Numbered from the stretch's first letter, positions 1-7,270 are shown. The stretch: DNA of 12,690 bases from SAR86 cluster bacterium (GCA_016779505.1 JADHNM010000030.1:1-12690), one strand, 5' to 3'. Numbers and translations: made by a program. The notes: generated by a model from the letters alone, not told the origin.

Positions 1-506
1 TTGGAAAGAAAACCTTGTTTAATTTGCTAGGCCCTCATACAAATCCATGTGGTGCAAAAAGGCAAATCCTAGGCGTTTACCAAAAAGATTTGGTGAGAAC
101 TTTTGCATCGGTTGCAAAGAATTTATCTATGGACCATGTTCTTATTGTGCATGGATTTGATGGGTTAGATGAAATCACCATCACAAACTCAACTTATATT
201 GCTGAGCTAAAAGATAATACTATTTCTGAGTATGAAATTTCTCCAAAGGATTTTGGTTTATCTTTTGGGACACTTTCTGAAATTTCAGCTCAATCATCCG
301 ATGATAGTTTGCAATTAATTCGAGAAGCTTTTGCTGGAGAGAGCTCAGCTGTGCAAGATATGATTGCACTTAATGCTGGCGCAGCTTTGTATCTCGCAAA
401 AAGAGTCAAATCAATTGCAGATGGAGTAGAGTTTGCATTTGAGTTAATGAATAACGGCATGGCTGCAGATAAACTAGCTTCCTATGTTCGAGTATCAAAT
501 AGCTAA
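1..506 (+). CDS. trpD: Anthranilate phosphoribosyltransferase, 3' part (5' end outside window)
   Basis: TrpD transfers the phosphoribosyl group of PRPP to anthranilate, the second step of tryptophan synthesis from chorismate, in the cytoplasm. The reading frame is already open at the window edge (codons from base 3), so the N-terminal half is missing and about 167 residues remain of a usual 330-345. Visible family motifs are FNLLGP followed by TNP near the left edge, QILGVY, a VHGFDGLDE block, and the LNAGAALYLA helix near the C-terminus. The usual Leu after FNLLGP is His here, a minor change. A TTG at base 15 is internal to the conserved FNLLGP block and is not a start. The stop TAA overlaps the trpC ATG by one base (TAATG), implying translational coupling. 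Identity is firm; the N-terminus cannot be assessed. Confidence 0.95.
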   Translation, partial: GKKTLFNLLGPHTNPCGAKRQILGVYQKDLVRTFASVAKNLSMDHVLIVHGFDGLDEITITNSTYIAELKDNTISEYEISPKDFGLSFGTLSEISAQSSDDSLQLIREAFAGESSAVQDMIALNAGAALYLAKRVKSIADGVEFAFELMNNGMAADKLASYVRVSNS

Positions 507-1252
507 TGAGCATTCTGCAAAAAATCGTTGCCAATACTAAAGCCAATCTTGTTCTCAAGAAAGCTGAATTTCCTCTAGAGAAAATTCAAGGCTCTTTAGA
601 AAATCTCAAGCTTCCTAGGGGCAAATTTAAAGATCATATTTCAAACAAAGATGAAGCCATCATTGCAGAAATAAAGAAAGCCTCGCCAAGTGCCGGAGTT
701 ATCAAAGAAGATTTTGATCCTACAAAGATAGCAATGGACTATGAGAGTTTTGGTGCATCGGCTTTATCAATTTTGACTGAAGAAGACTTCTTTATGGGCA
801 GCGTTGAATATTTAAAAGAGGTTAAGAAAATAACTTCGTTACCTATTTTAAGAAAAGATTTTATGATAGATGAATATCAAATCTATGAATCTAAACTCAT
901 TGGTGCAGATTGTATTTTGTTAATCGCCTCCATTCTTACTGATCAAGAAATAGAAGATTTTATCAACATTGCTAAAAAGTTAGAGCTTGATTATTTGATT
1001 GAAGTGCATGATGAAAATGAACTCAAGAGGGTTGAGCACTTTGAAGATGCATTAATTGGTGTTAACAACAGAAACTTAGAAACATTTGAAGTAGATTTAA
1101 ATAATTCAGTTCGACTTAAACATACATTCAGACAAAAAAATATATTTATTGCAGAATCTGGAATTAAATCGCGAGAAGATATGGATTATTTAAAAATGAA
1201 TAATATTAAGGTATTTCTTATTGGAGAGAGTTTGATGAGAGGCTCTTTCTAA
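506..1252 (+). CDS. trpC: Indole-3-glycerol-phosphate synthase
   Basis: TrpC closes the indole ring by converting CdRP to indole-3-glycerol phosphate, the step before tryptophan synthase. It is a stand-alone (beta/alpha)8 barrel of 248 residues, not fused to TrpF. Catalytic and phosphate-site motifs are present: EIKKASPS at residues 55-62 (Glu55, Lys57), RKDF near 116-119 (Lys117), EVHDE from 166, GVNNRNL at 185-191, ESGI at 217-220 and LIGESLMR near the end. Family members usually continue 10-15 residues past this last motif to form helix 8; here the protein stops at RGSF. The +1 frame would supply 13 further residues (see findings). The ATG overlaps the trpD stop by one base and no clear Shine-Dalgarno precedes it. 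The stop interlocks with that of the convergent coq7. Confidence 0.95.
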   Translation: MSILQKIVANTKANLVLKKAEFPLEKIQGSLENLKLPRGKFKDHISNKDEAIIAEIKKASPSAGVIKEDFDPTKIAMDYESFGASALSILTEEDFFMGSVEYLKEVKKITSLPILRKDFMIDEYQIYESKLIGADCILLIASILTDQEIEDFINIAKKLELDYLIEVHDENELKRVEHFEDALIGVNNRNLETFEVDLNNSVRLKHTFRQKNIFIAESGIKSREDMDYLKMNNIKVFLIGESLMRGSF

Positions 1253-1875
1253 ATATAAGCGCTTGATGAAGTCATTACTTTAGCAGTAAGGCTCATAATT
1301 TTTTTTGTCGGTGCAGAGAGTGATTCCCCACCATTCTCTGAAGCTTCTTGAGCATGCTCATCTTCATCAGCTCTCATGGTCTTTAAAATTTCAATTGTCT
1401 CAACATCATTTTTGGAAACTTTGTCTAAATGTCTCTCAAGGTGTTTAACAACTTGTTTTTCAGTTTCTTCTACAAACCCTAAACTAGTTTTTTCTCCAAG
1501 ACTGCCAAATATTGCACCAATAGCAAAGGAGCCCGCATACCAAACTGGATTAAGAATTGAGGGCTTGCCATTTAAATCCTCTAAACGCTTCTTACACCAA
1601 ATTAAATGGTCGGTTTCCTCTTCACCTGCTCGCACAAGGTGGGCTTTTATTTCAGCATCCTTGCAAACCATTGCTTGTCCTCTATAAAGGGCTTGTGCCG
1701 CTACTTCGCCAGCTAAATTTATTCGCATGAGTTGAGCAGATAAGTTTTTTTCTTTTTTAGAAAGTTTTGCGGGAGTTTGATTGCTTGGGTATGATCTGCC
1801 TGTCCCACTTTTTTTAAATGATAATGTTTTTAATGCAATGTCACATTCATTTACAAAATTATCTAACAAATTCAT
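1249..1875 (-). CDS. coq7: Demethoxyubiquinone (2-polyprenyl-3-methyl-6-methoxy-1,4-benzoquinol) hydroxylase
   Basis: Coq7 is a membrane-associated diiron monooxygenase that hydroxylates the ubiquinone ring late in ubiquinone synthesis. The 208-residue protein has the expected ligand pattern: Glu57 in NLAGEVAAQ, an ExxH at Glu87/His90 in EEETDH, a central glutamate cluster around 136-139 (VEETE), and a second ExxH at Glu171/His174 in ADEDEHA. The stretch NPVWYAGSFAIGAIFGSLG at about 109-127 fits the hydrophobic membrane- and quinone-contacting region. It is the last gene of the fis-purH-purD-coq7 run. Its ATG overlaps the purD stop by 4 bases, and an AAGGA lies about 6 bases upstream, the clearest ribosome binding site in this operon. 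Its stop interlocks with the trpC stop. No specific regulation is visible beyond co-transcription with the purine genes. Confidence 0.95.
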   Translation of the reverse strand: MNLLDNFVNECDIALKTLSFKKSGTGRSYPSNQTPAKLSKKEKNLSAQLMRINLAGEVAAQALYRGQAMVCKDAEIKAHLVRAGEEETDHLIWCKKRLEDLNGKPSILNPVWYAGSFAIGAIFGSLGEKTSLGFVEETEKQVVKHLERHLDKVSKNDVETIEILKTMRADEDEHAQEASENGGESLSAPTKKIMSLTAKVMTSSSAYI

Positions 1876-3140
1876 CTTATTCCTTTGTTTCCAATATCCT
1901 TTCGATAGAAAGCTCCATCAAAGGATACAGATTCTACCAGATCATACGCTTTTGATTGCGCTTCTTGAAGATCTTTGCCTAAAGCAGTAGCGCAAAAAAC
2001 TCTACCTCCAGATGTTAAAACCTTTTCATTATGAAGCTTTGTTCCCGCATGAAATAGTTTTATTCCATCTGCATTTGTAGATTGAAATGAAACCTTATTA
2101 TTTTTTGAGTAGTCCTCGGGATAACCCTGACTTGCAATAACAACACCACACGCATGTTGTTTAGACCATTCAATTTGATAAGAATCTAACTTGTCTTCAA
2201 TGGCAGCCAGACAGAGTTGAACCAAGCTTGATTTTAGTCTGAGCAAGATAGGTTGTGTTTCTGGATCTCCAAATCTGCAATTAAATTCTAGTACTTTTAA
2301 TTCTCCATTATTGATCATGAGTCCAGCATATAAAAAACCAAGATAGGGCGAACCTTCAGCAATTAAACCTTGCATGGTAGGTTGCATCACTTCATCAATA
2401 ATTTTTTGATGCATCTTTTCATCAACTATTGGCGCGGGTGAGTATGCACCCATTCCGCCAGTATTTAAACCTACATCACCATCACCCACAGCCTTATGAT
2501 CTTGGCTGGTTGCAAGAGGAATAATTTTATCTTTGCTAACCACTGCAATGAAACTTGCTTCTTCACCAATTAGAAAATCCTCAATAACGACGCTTGCTCC
2601 AGCAACTCCAAAAGCTTGATCTTTAAATATGCTAGTGAGGGCTGCCAGGGCTTCATTTTCAGTATGGCAAATGATGACGCCTTTACCTGCAGCCAACCCA
2701 TCGGCTTTAACTACTGTTGGAAATTGAATCTTCTTTAGGTGATCCTTTGCACTATCAAAATTATCAAATGCTGCATACGTTGCTGTAGGAATACCATATT
2801 TCACAAAAAAGTCTTTTGAAAATGTTTTAGAGCCCTCTAATTGGGCTGCGGCACTGGAGGGGCCAAAGGTTTTGATGTCATTCCTTTGCAAATAATCTAC
2901 CAGCCCATCAACGAGGGGTTGCTCTGGTCCAACAATCACAAGCTCAATATTTTTTTTAACACAAAAATCTTTAACTGCTGCAAAGTCATCAATATTAATA
3001 GAGACATTGGATACTTTATTTTCTAATGCAGTGCCTGCGTTTCCAGGACAAACAAACACTTCAGACACCGATTCATCCTGAGCTGACTTCCATGCTAATG
3101 CATGCTCTCTGCCTCCTGATCCAATAACCAAAATGTGCAT
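1872..3140 (-). CDS. purD: Phosphoribosylamine-glycine ligase (GAR synthetase)
   Basis: PurD ligates glycine to phosphoribosylamine using ATP, the second step of de novo purine synthesis. Its 422 residues match the usual single-domain bacterial length. Seen in order: N-terminal nucleotide-fold loop VIGSGGREHAL (5-15), GPEQPLVDGL (71-80), the ATP-grasp lysine segment VVKADGLAAGKGV (143-155), the block SQDHKAVGDGDVGLNTGGMGAYSP (about 212-235), and the metal/ATP motif LEFNCRFGDPETQ (284-296). The start ATG lies 3 bases after the purH stop with no strong Shine-Dalgarno, suggesting translational coupling. The stop overlaps coq7. purH-purD adjacency downstream of fis is also, from memory, the arrangement in Pseudomonas. 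No truncation or missing key motif was seen. Confidence 0.97.
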   Translation of the reverse strand: MHILVIGSGGREHALAWKSAQDESVSEVFVCPGNAGTALENKVSNVSINIDDFAAVKDFCVKKNIELVIVGPEQPLVDGLVDYLQRNDIKTFGPSSAAAQLEGSKTFSKDFFVKYGIPTATYAAFDNFDSAKDHLKKIQFPTVVKADGLAAGKGVIICHTENEALAALTSIFKDQAFGVAGASVVIEDFLIGEEASFIAVVSKDKIIPLATSQDHKAVGDGDVGLNTGGMGAYSPAPIVDEKMHQKIIDEVMQPTMQGLIAEGSPYLGFLYAGLMINNGELKVLEFNCRFGDPETQPILLRLKSSLVQLCLAAIEDKLDSYQIEWSKQHACGVVIASQGYPEDYSKNNKVSFQSTNADGIKLFHAGTKLHNEKVLTSGGRVFCATALGKDLQEAQSKAYDLVESVSFDGAFYRKDIGNKGIR

Positions 3141-3143
3141 TTT

Positions 3144-4682
3144 TTAATGTCTAAAATGACGGGTTGCAGTAAAGACCATTGCAATGTTATTTTCATCAGC
3201 TGCCGCAATTACTTCTTCATCTCTTATCGAACCACCAGGCTGAATAATTGCTGCAATTCCGCTCGAAGCCGCTTTATCTATGCCATCCCTAAATGGAAAA
3301 AAAGCATCTGAGGCCATTGCCGCACCCTTGACTTCTAAACCTTCTTCTTGTGCTTTAAGATTTGCAATTTCAGCGCTTATCACTCTGCTCATTTGACCGG
3401 CACCAATACCGATGGTCTGTTTATTTTTGACATAAACAATAGCATTGGATTTTACAAATTTAGCAACCTTCCAAGCAAACATCAGATCATTGATTTCTTC
3501 ATCGGTCGGTTGTCTTTTTGTAACACATTTAAGGTCTGCTTGAGGGACAATAAAATTATCATCACTTTGTATTAATATTCCCCCAGAGACTTTTTTAATT
3601 ACCCCCGGATATGGATTATCTTGCTCTAAGTCCACACATAAAACCCGAACATTTTTCTTTTTAGCAAGTTCGGCCAATGCAGCTTCTTCAAAACCTGTGG
3701 CCAGAACAACTTCAACAAATTGACGAGCATTTATTTCTTCCGCAGTTTTTTTATCCAGCTCTCTATTGAAAGCAATAATGCCACCAAAGGCAGAGGTTGG
3801 ATCAGTCTTAAATGCTAGATCATATGCATCAAAGACAGAGTTTGCTTCTGCAACTCCACAGGGATTAGCATGCTTTACAATCACACACGCTGGTTCATCA
3901 AATGCTCTGACACATTCCCAGGCAGCATCAGCGTCAACAATATTGTTGTATGAAAGTTCTTTGCCTTGAAGAACATCTGCATTGGCAATATTTTTATGTT
4001 CTAAATTAGAGAAAGTTAACAAATCTGCAGTTTGGTGAGGATTTTCTCCGTATCTTAATGATTCACTTTTACTAAAATTATATTGATGTGCATTCGAAGA
4101 GATATTTTTTAAATAATTTGCAATAGCTGAATTGTATTCAGCCATAAGTTGAAAAACTTTTTCTGAAAGCTGCTTTCTAAATTCGTAACTGATACCACCT
4201 TGATTTTTCCATTCATCAATTAAATATTTATAGTCAGCTGGATCAGATACTACCGCAACATCTTTGAAGTTCTTAGCCGCTGATCTAATCATTGTGGGCC
4301 CACCTATATCAATCTTTTCTATAGCTTCCTCAAACGAACACCCTGACGCTACTGTTTCTTGGAATGGATACAGATTAACAATCACCATATCAATGACCTC
4401 ATACCCGCGGTCAGTTAAAACCTCTAAATCTAGCTCTCTTCTGGCTAAAATCCCAGCATGAATTTTGGGATGTAAAGTTTTAACTCTACCATCCATCATC
4501 TCTTCAAATCCTGTAAATTCTGATACCTCTATGACCTTATCTGTAATTTTTTTTATGGCATTGTAAGTTCCACCAGTTGAGATGATTTTGACCTCTTGAT
4601 CAAGCAGAAACTTTATCAGCTCGTCTAAATGAGATTTATTTGACAGGCTGATAAGGGCAGTTTTTGGAGTAATTAAGCTCAT
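3144..4682 (-). CDS. purH: Bifunctional AICAR transformylase / IMP cyclohydrolase
   Basis: PurH carries out the last two steps to IMP: formyl transfer from 10-formyl-THF to AICAR, then ring closure. At 512 residues it is slightly shorter than the E. coli enzyme (529). The N-terminal cyclohydrolase domain shows STGGT (35-39), MMDGRVKTLHPKIHAGIL (62-79) and the IDIGGPTMIRSAAKN block (124-138). The transformylase domain shows LRYGENPHQ (209-217), the catalytic Lys-His pair in VKHANPCGVA (Lys270, His271), TSAFGGIIAFN near 296-306, and the C-terminal FPFRDGID and IQPGGSIRD motifs, ending in TRHFRH. The ATG overlaps the fis stop by 4 bases (ATGA), so fis and purH are probably translated from one message. 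No anomaly was seen. Confidence 0.97.
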   Translation of the reverse strand: MSLITPKTALISLSNKSHLDELIKFLLDQEVKIISTGGTYNAIKKITDKVIEVSEFTGFEEMMDGRVKTLHPKIHAGILARRELDLEVLTDRGYEVIDMVIVNLYPFQETVASGCSFEEAIEKIDIGGPTMIRSAAKNFKDVAVVSDPADYKYLIDEWKNQGGISYEFRKQLSEKVFQLMAEYNSAIANYLKNISSNAHQYNFSKSESLRYGENPHQTADLLTFSNLEHKNIANADVLQGKELSYNNIVDADAAWECVRAFDEPACVIVKHANPCGVAEANSVFDAYDLAFKTDPTSAFGGIIAFNRELDKKTAEEINARQFVEVVLATGFEEAALAELAKKKNVRVLCVDLEQDNPYPGVIKKVSGGILIQSDDNFIVPQADLKCVTKRQPTDEEINDLMFAWKVAKFVKSNAIVYVKNKQTIGIGAGQMSRVISAEIANLKAQEEGLEVKGAAMASDAFFPFRDGIDKAASSGIAAIIQPGGSIRDEEVIAAADENNIAMVFTATRHFRH

Positions 4683-4945
4683 GATTTTTCTATTATGTTG
4701 TATCGATGTAATTTTTTTCTGAGGGTGGCTCTATTTAATCCAAGAACATTTGCAGCCTTAGATTGATTGTTGTTTGTGTAATTCATTACTGCTTTCAAAA
4801 GTTCAGGCTCAACCTCAGCCATTACCATTTCATGGACATTTGCTGGAGTTGCATCACCAAGAGCGGCAAAATATTTCTTCATAGCCTTTCTTACTTGTTC
4901 ACTAAGAGGCTTATTTTTTAGTTTTTGTGAGACTGTTTTAGTCAT
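4679..4945 (-). CDS. fis: Nucleoid-associated DNA-binding protein Fis
   Basis: Fis is a small dimeric DNA-bending protein that affects rRNA/tRNA transcription, replication and site-specific recombination. The 88-residue product carries the core PLSEQVRKAMKKYFAAL (14-30), the helical VHEMVMAEVEPELLKAVM and a C-terminal helix-turn-helix with NNNQSKAANVLGLNRATLRKKL, matching the enterobacterial DNA-binding region closely. Only 13 residues precede the core Pro-Leu, against about 25 in E. coli as I remember it, so the N-terminal beta-hairpin used to activate Hin/Gin invertases is mostly missing. It leads the purine operon instead of following dusB as in E. coli. A candidate sigma-70 promoter lies just upstream. 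No strong Shine-Dalgarno is seen. Confidence 0.93.
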   Translation of the reverse strand: MTKTVSQKLKNKPLSEQVRKAMKKYFAALGDATPANVHEMVMAEVEPELLKAVMNYTNNNQSKAANVLGLNRATLRKKLHRYNIIEKS

Positions 4946-4973
4946 TAGTTAGAGATTTTTCTGCAAAATATAA

Positions 4974-5001
4974 ATTCTACAGCTGATTAAAAATTGCTCA
5001 A
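4974..5001 (-). promoter_or_regulatory. Candidate sigma-70 promoter of the fis-purH-purD-coq7 operon
   Basis: Read on the minus strand, TTGAGC (4996-5001) and TAGAAT (4974-4979) are separated by 16 bases. The -35 matches consensus at 4 of 6 positions and the -10 at 5 of 6. Transcription would start near 4967, about 20 bases before the fis ATG. The predicted start region is AT-rich, without the GC-rich discriminator of stringently controlled promoters. The 62-base gap after the phosphatase gene is the natural place for this promoter, but expression from upstream is also possible because no terminator is visible. Confidence 0.45.
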
Positions 5002-5007
5002 CTAGTT

Positions 5008-5568
5008 TTACAGATTAATTACAGTTTTTTTATCATCACCCAAAATTAATTGAGTCAATTCTCCATTCTTTGTAAAAATTTCTGTCCTAGAAGCATAATC
5101 AGGATGAAAATATGAGATGGCATTATTGCTTGTAATATAAGAAACCAATGCATTAATCACCATGAAGTGTGTGGTCACAATAAAATTGCCTTCAGCGTCT
5201 TTCAGCCAGCTTATTAAATTGCTGCGCCATTCCCTAACAGTTTCGGGCAGCTCTTCTACTGGAGCCGTGAAAATCCTCGATAGCCACTCCTTTTTTTTAT
5301 TAACATCAACATTATCTGATGGTATTTCTATAAATCTTGAATCTAATTTAAAAGGGTATTTATTTTCTATGCGCATTATTTCCATAGTTTCAATAGCTCT
5401 CTTTTTTGGACTAGAAAGAAGCTGATAGGAAGCCATTTGATTTATTAGATCTTTGCCAGAATTTTCTGCTTGCTTGCGACCCAGCTCACTTAAACCAGGA
5501 TCTGGATGAACAGACCATGCTGCAGATGCCTCTCCATGTCTGACAAGAATGATATGACTTTGACTCAT
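5008..5568 (-). CDS. Histidine phosphatase superfamily protein (SixA/phosphoglycerate-mutase-like)
   Basis: This is a cytoplasmic protein of 186 residues in the branch-1 histidine phosphatase superfamily, which form a phosphohistidine intermediate. Motifs seen are the N-terminal ILVRHGEA with Arg10 and His11 (nucleophile), LSELGRKQA, SSPKKRAIETM with Arg57 after the conserved Ser-Pro, an acidic residue near Glu81, and the second catalytic histidine His134 in VTTHFMVIN. The substrate cannot be told from sequence; SixA-type protein phosphatase, cofactor phosphatase or generic phosphomonoesterase are all possible. I chose the ATG at 5568, right before the RHG fold begins. An in-frame TTG five codons upstream overlaps the -10-like palindrome and is less likely. 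It lies upstream of fis on the same strand with a 62-base gap. Confidence 0.85.
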   Translation of the reverse strand: MSQSHIILVRHGEASAAWSVHPDPGLSELGRKQAENSGKDLINQMASYQLLSSPKKRAIETMEIMRIENKYPFKLDSRFIEIPSDNVDVNKKKEWLSRIFTAPVEELPETVREWRSNLISWLKDAEGNFIVTTHFMVINALVSYITSNNAISYFHPDYASRTEIFTKNGELTQLILGDDKKTVINL

Positions 5569-5590
5569 TATAAAAAATACCAATTATAAT
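5560..5590 (+). promoter_or_regulatory. Candidate promoter for the rsmE-to-rpoD gene run, possibly leaderless
   Basis: TTGACT (5560-5565, 5 of 6) and a perfect TATAAT (5585-5590) are separated by 19 bases, longer than ideal. The expected transcription start about 7 bases after the -10 falls at or next to the ATG at 5597, so the rsmE message would have little or no 5' leader, in agreement with the lack of a Shine-Dalgarno. The -35 lies inside the first codons of the divergent phosphatase gene. Confidence 0.45.
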
Positions 5591-5591
5591 T
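5582..5591. repeat. 10-base palindrome AATTATAATT in the divergent gap, with a -10 on each strand
   Basis: The sequence AATTATAATT equals its own reverse complement. It contains TATAAT on the plus strand at 5585-5590 and on the minus strand at 5583-5588, so it may act as overlapping divergent -10 elements for rsmE and the phosphatase gene. The minus-strand copy has no good -35 at 16-18 bases, so its use is less certain. It is only one short AT-rich palindrome and could be chance. Confidence 0.4.
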
Positions 5592-5596
5592 ACTTG

Positions 5597-6337
5597 ATGA
5601 GAAAGCCGAGAATTTTTTGTCCTGAATTATCTTCATCAAGTTATAAGTGCACCAACATAAAACAAATACATCATCTTGCCAAGGTTCTTAGGTTGAAAGC
5701 GAATGATCCTGTAGAGCTATTTGATGGTCGGGGTTCTCTAGCGAATGGGACTATTCAAGAGATAGCAAAAGCTTATATAAATTTTCATATCGATGATATT
5801 TTATTCATGCAAAACCCCTATCAAAAATCGTATCAAGCGATAATTCCATATCTTAAAAAAGAGAATCTAGTCTACTCATTACAAAAGCTCATTGAATTAG
5901 GGGTTAACTCAATCCTTATTTACAAGCCAGATCATTTGGATCAATCATTAGCAAAAAAAGATTTATCTAAGTTAAGTCTTCGGCTGGAAGAGGCGATCAT
6001 AGGTGCATGCGAACAATCTGGGTGCAATCATGTTCCAAGCATTCATTACTTTAACGGGCTCAAAGAATGCCTTCAGAGTATAAAGACACCCTCAGATATC
6101 GAGGGGCTGTTCGTTCTTGATACAATTGCTAATCAATTCATCAAAGATTATGAAATTTTGAGTTTAAATAGTATTGCCATTATCACAGGTCCTGAATCGG
6201 GTTTTTCAGAAACTGAGCGCAAAACCATCAAGGAGTTAGGATTGCAGTCTCTTAGGTTAGGGCATTATGTATTGCGTGCTGAAACAGCTCCTGTTGTTGG
6301 CTTATCTATGTTTCATAGCTTATTTGGAGAATATTAA
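5597..6337 (+). CDS. rsmE: 16S rRNA (uracil-1498-N3)-methyltransferase, divergent
   Basis: RsmE is a SPOUT-family enzyme that methylates N3 of U1498 in 16S rRNA within the 30S subunit. The 246-residue protein has the N-terminal PUA-like motif HHLAKVLRLK followed by VELFDGRG (25-46), then ACEQSG (137-142) with VP at 146-147, the SAM-knot loop GPESGFSETE (198-207) and LGHYVLRAETAP (221-232). Two signature positions differ from the family as I know it: the usual GRNRVP is GCNHVP, and GPEGGF is GPESGF. Length and order are otherwise normal. The ATG at 5597 was chosen; a TTG immediately before it is an alternative. The stop overlaps the gshB ATG by one base. Identity is confident and activity likely, but the catalytic half is diverged. 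Confidence 0.9.
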   Translation: MRKPRIFCPELSSSSYKCTNIKQIHHLAKVLRLKANDPVELFDGRGSLANGTIQEIAKAYINFHIDDILFMQNPYQKSYQAIIPYLKKENLVYSLQKLIELGVNSILIYKPDHLDQSLAKKDLSKLSLRLEEAIIGACEQSGCNHVPSIHYFNGLKECLQSIKTPSDIEGLFVLDTIANQFIKDYEILSLNSIAIITGPESGFSETERKTIKELGLQSLRLGHYVLRAETAPVVGLSMFHSLFGEY

Positions 6338-7269
6338 TGCAAGGTACTTCTTCGCTATTTATTACCGATCCTCTAGGTGAATTAAATCCAAAAAAAGACA
6401 CAACTATTTTGTGGATGCAGGAGGTTTTTAATCTGGGTGGTCAAATTCTCCAGTGCGAGATGAAAGATTTAATTTATAGAGACCAAGTAACTTTTGCCAA
6501 TTTCTCTCAAATCAAAGATCCCATCACTAACCCACAAATTAGCAAGATAGTTAATGAAGCTCAACCACTGAAAGATATTGATTATATTTTTATGAGGAAG
6601 GATCCACCAGTAGATGGGGATTATATGAATGCCTTGCATTTGCTGTCTCAGGCTGAAGCCGAAGGTGCCAATATAGTTAATCGACCCTCAGCCTTAAAGA
6701 AGTTCAATGAAAAGATTTTTGCCCTTCAATTTTCTCATTGGATGCCTGAGACAAGCGTTATCTGCAAAGAAGAAGACTTCGAATTATTTAAAAAAAAATA
6801 CTCAACCATTATCCTTAAGCCTCTTGATGGCATGGGTGGAGAGTCAATCTATAAGTTTGATGAAAACTCCAAAGATCATTTAGAAATTTTTCAATCTTTA
6901 ACAAATAATTATCAAACCATGGTCATGGTGCAAAATTTCTTACCGGAAATATACGATGGTGATTATCGAATACTCATTATTCATGGCAAACCATTTCCTA
7001 TTGCATTGGCAAGAATACCTCAAGGTGGAAGTTTCAAAGGCAATCTTGCAGCTGGCGGCAAAGGTGAAGCTCGAGAATTATCAAATGATCAGCTTGAAGT
7101 AAGCATAGAGATTGGCAAGTTATTGATAGAAGAAGGCATTATGTTTGCAGGGATAGATATGATTGGAAATTATTTAACTGAAATTAATATCACAAGTCCT
7201 ACAGGCGCAAGAGAGATTCTGTCTCAAACCGGCCAAAATCCGATTAAAACTTTGCTTGAATCATTATAA
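6337..7269 (+). CDS. gshB: Glutathione synthetase
   Basis: GshB joins gamma-glutamylcysteine and glycine with ATP to make glutathione in the cytoplasm. Its 310 residues match the bacterial ATP-grasp enzyme. Motifs seen in order: DPLGELNPKKDTT (11-23), IFMRKDPPVDGDYM (84-97), VNRPSALKKFNEK (114-126), the ATP lysine loop ILKPLDGMGGESI (159-171), QNFLPEIYDGDYRIL (199-213), RIPQGGSFKGNLAAGGKGE (226-244) and the metal-binding TEINITSPTGAREI (281-294). The ATG shares one base with the rsmE stop and is preceded by GGAGA (6326-6330) at a 6-base spacing, a good ribosome binding site. It is followed by the tonB-like gene one base after its stop, an order I recall from Pseudomonas (gshB-tonB3). gshA is not in this window. 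Confidence 0.97.
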   Translation: MQGTSSLFITDPLGELNPKKDTTILWMQEVFNLGGQILQCEMKDLIYRDQVTFANFSQIKDPITNPQISKIVNEAQPLKDIDYIFMRKDPPVDGDYMNALHLLSQAEAEGANIVNRPSALKKFNEKIFALQFSHWMPETSVICKEEDFELFKKKYSTIILKPLDGMGGESIYKFDENSKDHLEIFQSLTNNYQTMVMVQNFLPEIYDGDYRILIIHGKPFPIALARIPQGGSFKGNLAAGGKGEARELSNDQLEVSIEIGKLLIEEGIMFAGIDMIGNYLTEINITSPTGAREILSQTGQNPIKTLLESL

Positions 7270-7270
7270 G

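Noticed and set aside
1275..1306. Hairpin TTACT/AGTAA followed by a run of eight T on the plus strand, as a trpC terminator
   Set aside because: The stem is only five mostly A-T pairs and the T run is 9 bases away, and it lies inside coq7 coding sequence where the T run encodes lysines on the other strand.
1376..1687. Open frame on the plus strand opposite coq7 (also similar ones at 9131-9325 and 10262-10483 opposite dnaG and rpoD)
   Set aside because: Low-complexity Ser/Leu/Phe-rich translations antisense to well-identified conserved genes, with no own start signals or recognisable domain.
7256..7270. TTG start five codons upstream for the tonB-like gene
   Set aside because: It would overlap gshB and adds only MNHYK; the ATG at 7271 one base after the gshB stop fits the tight spacing of the operon.
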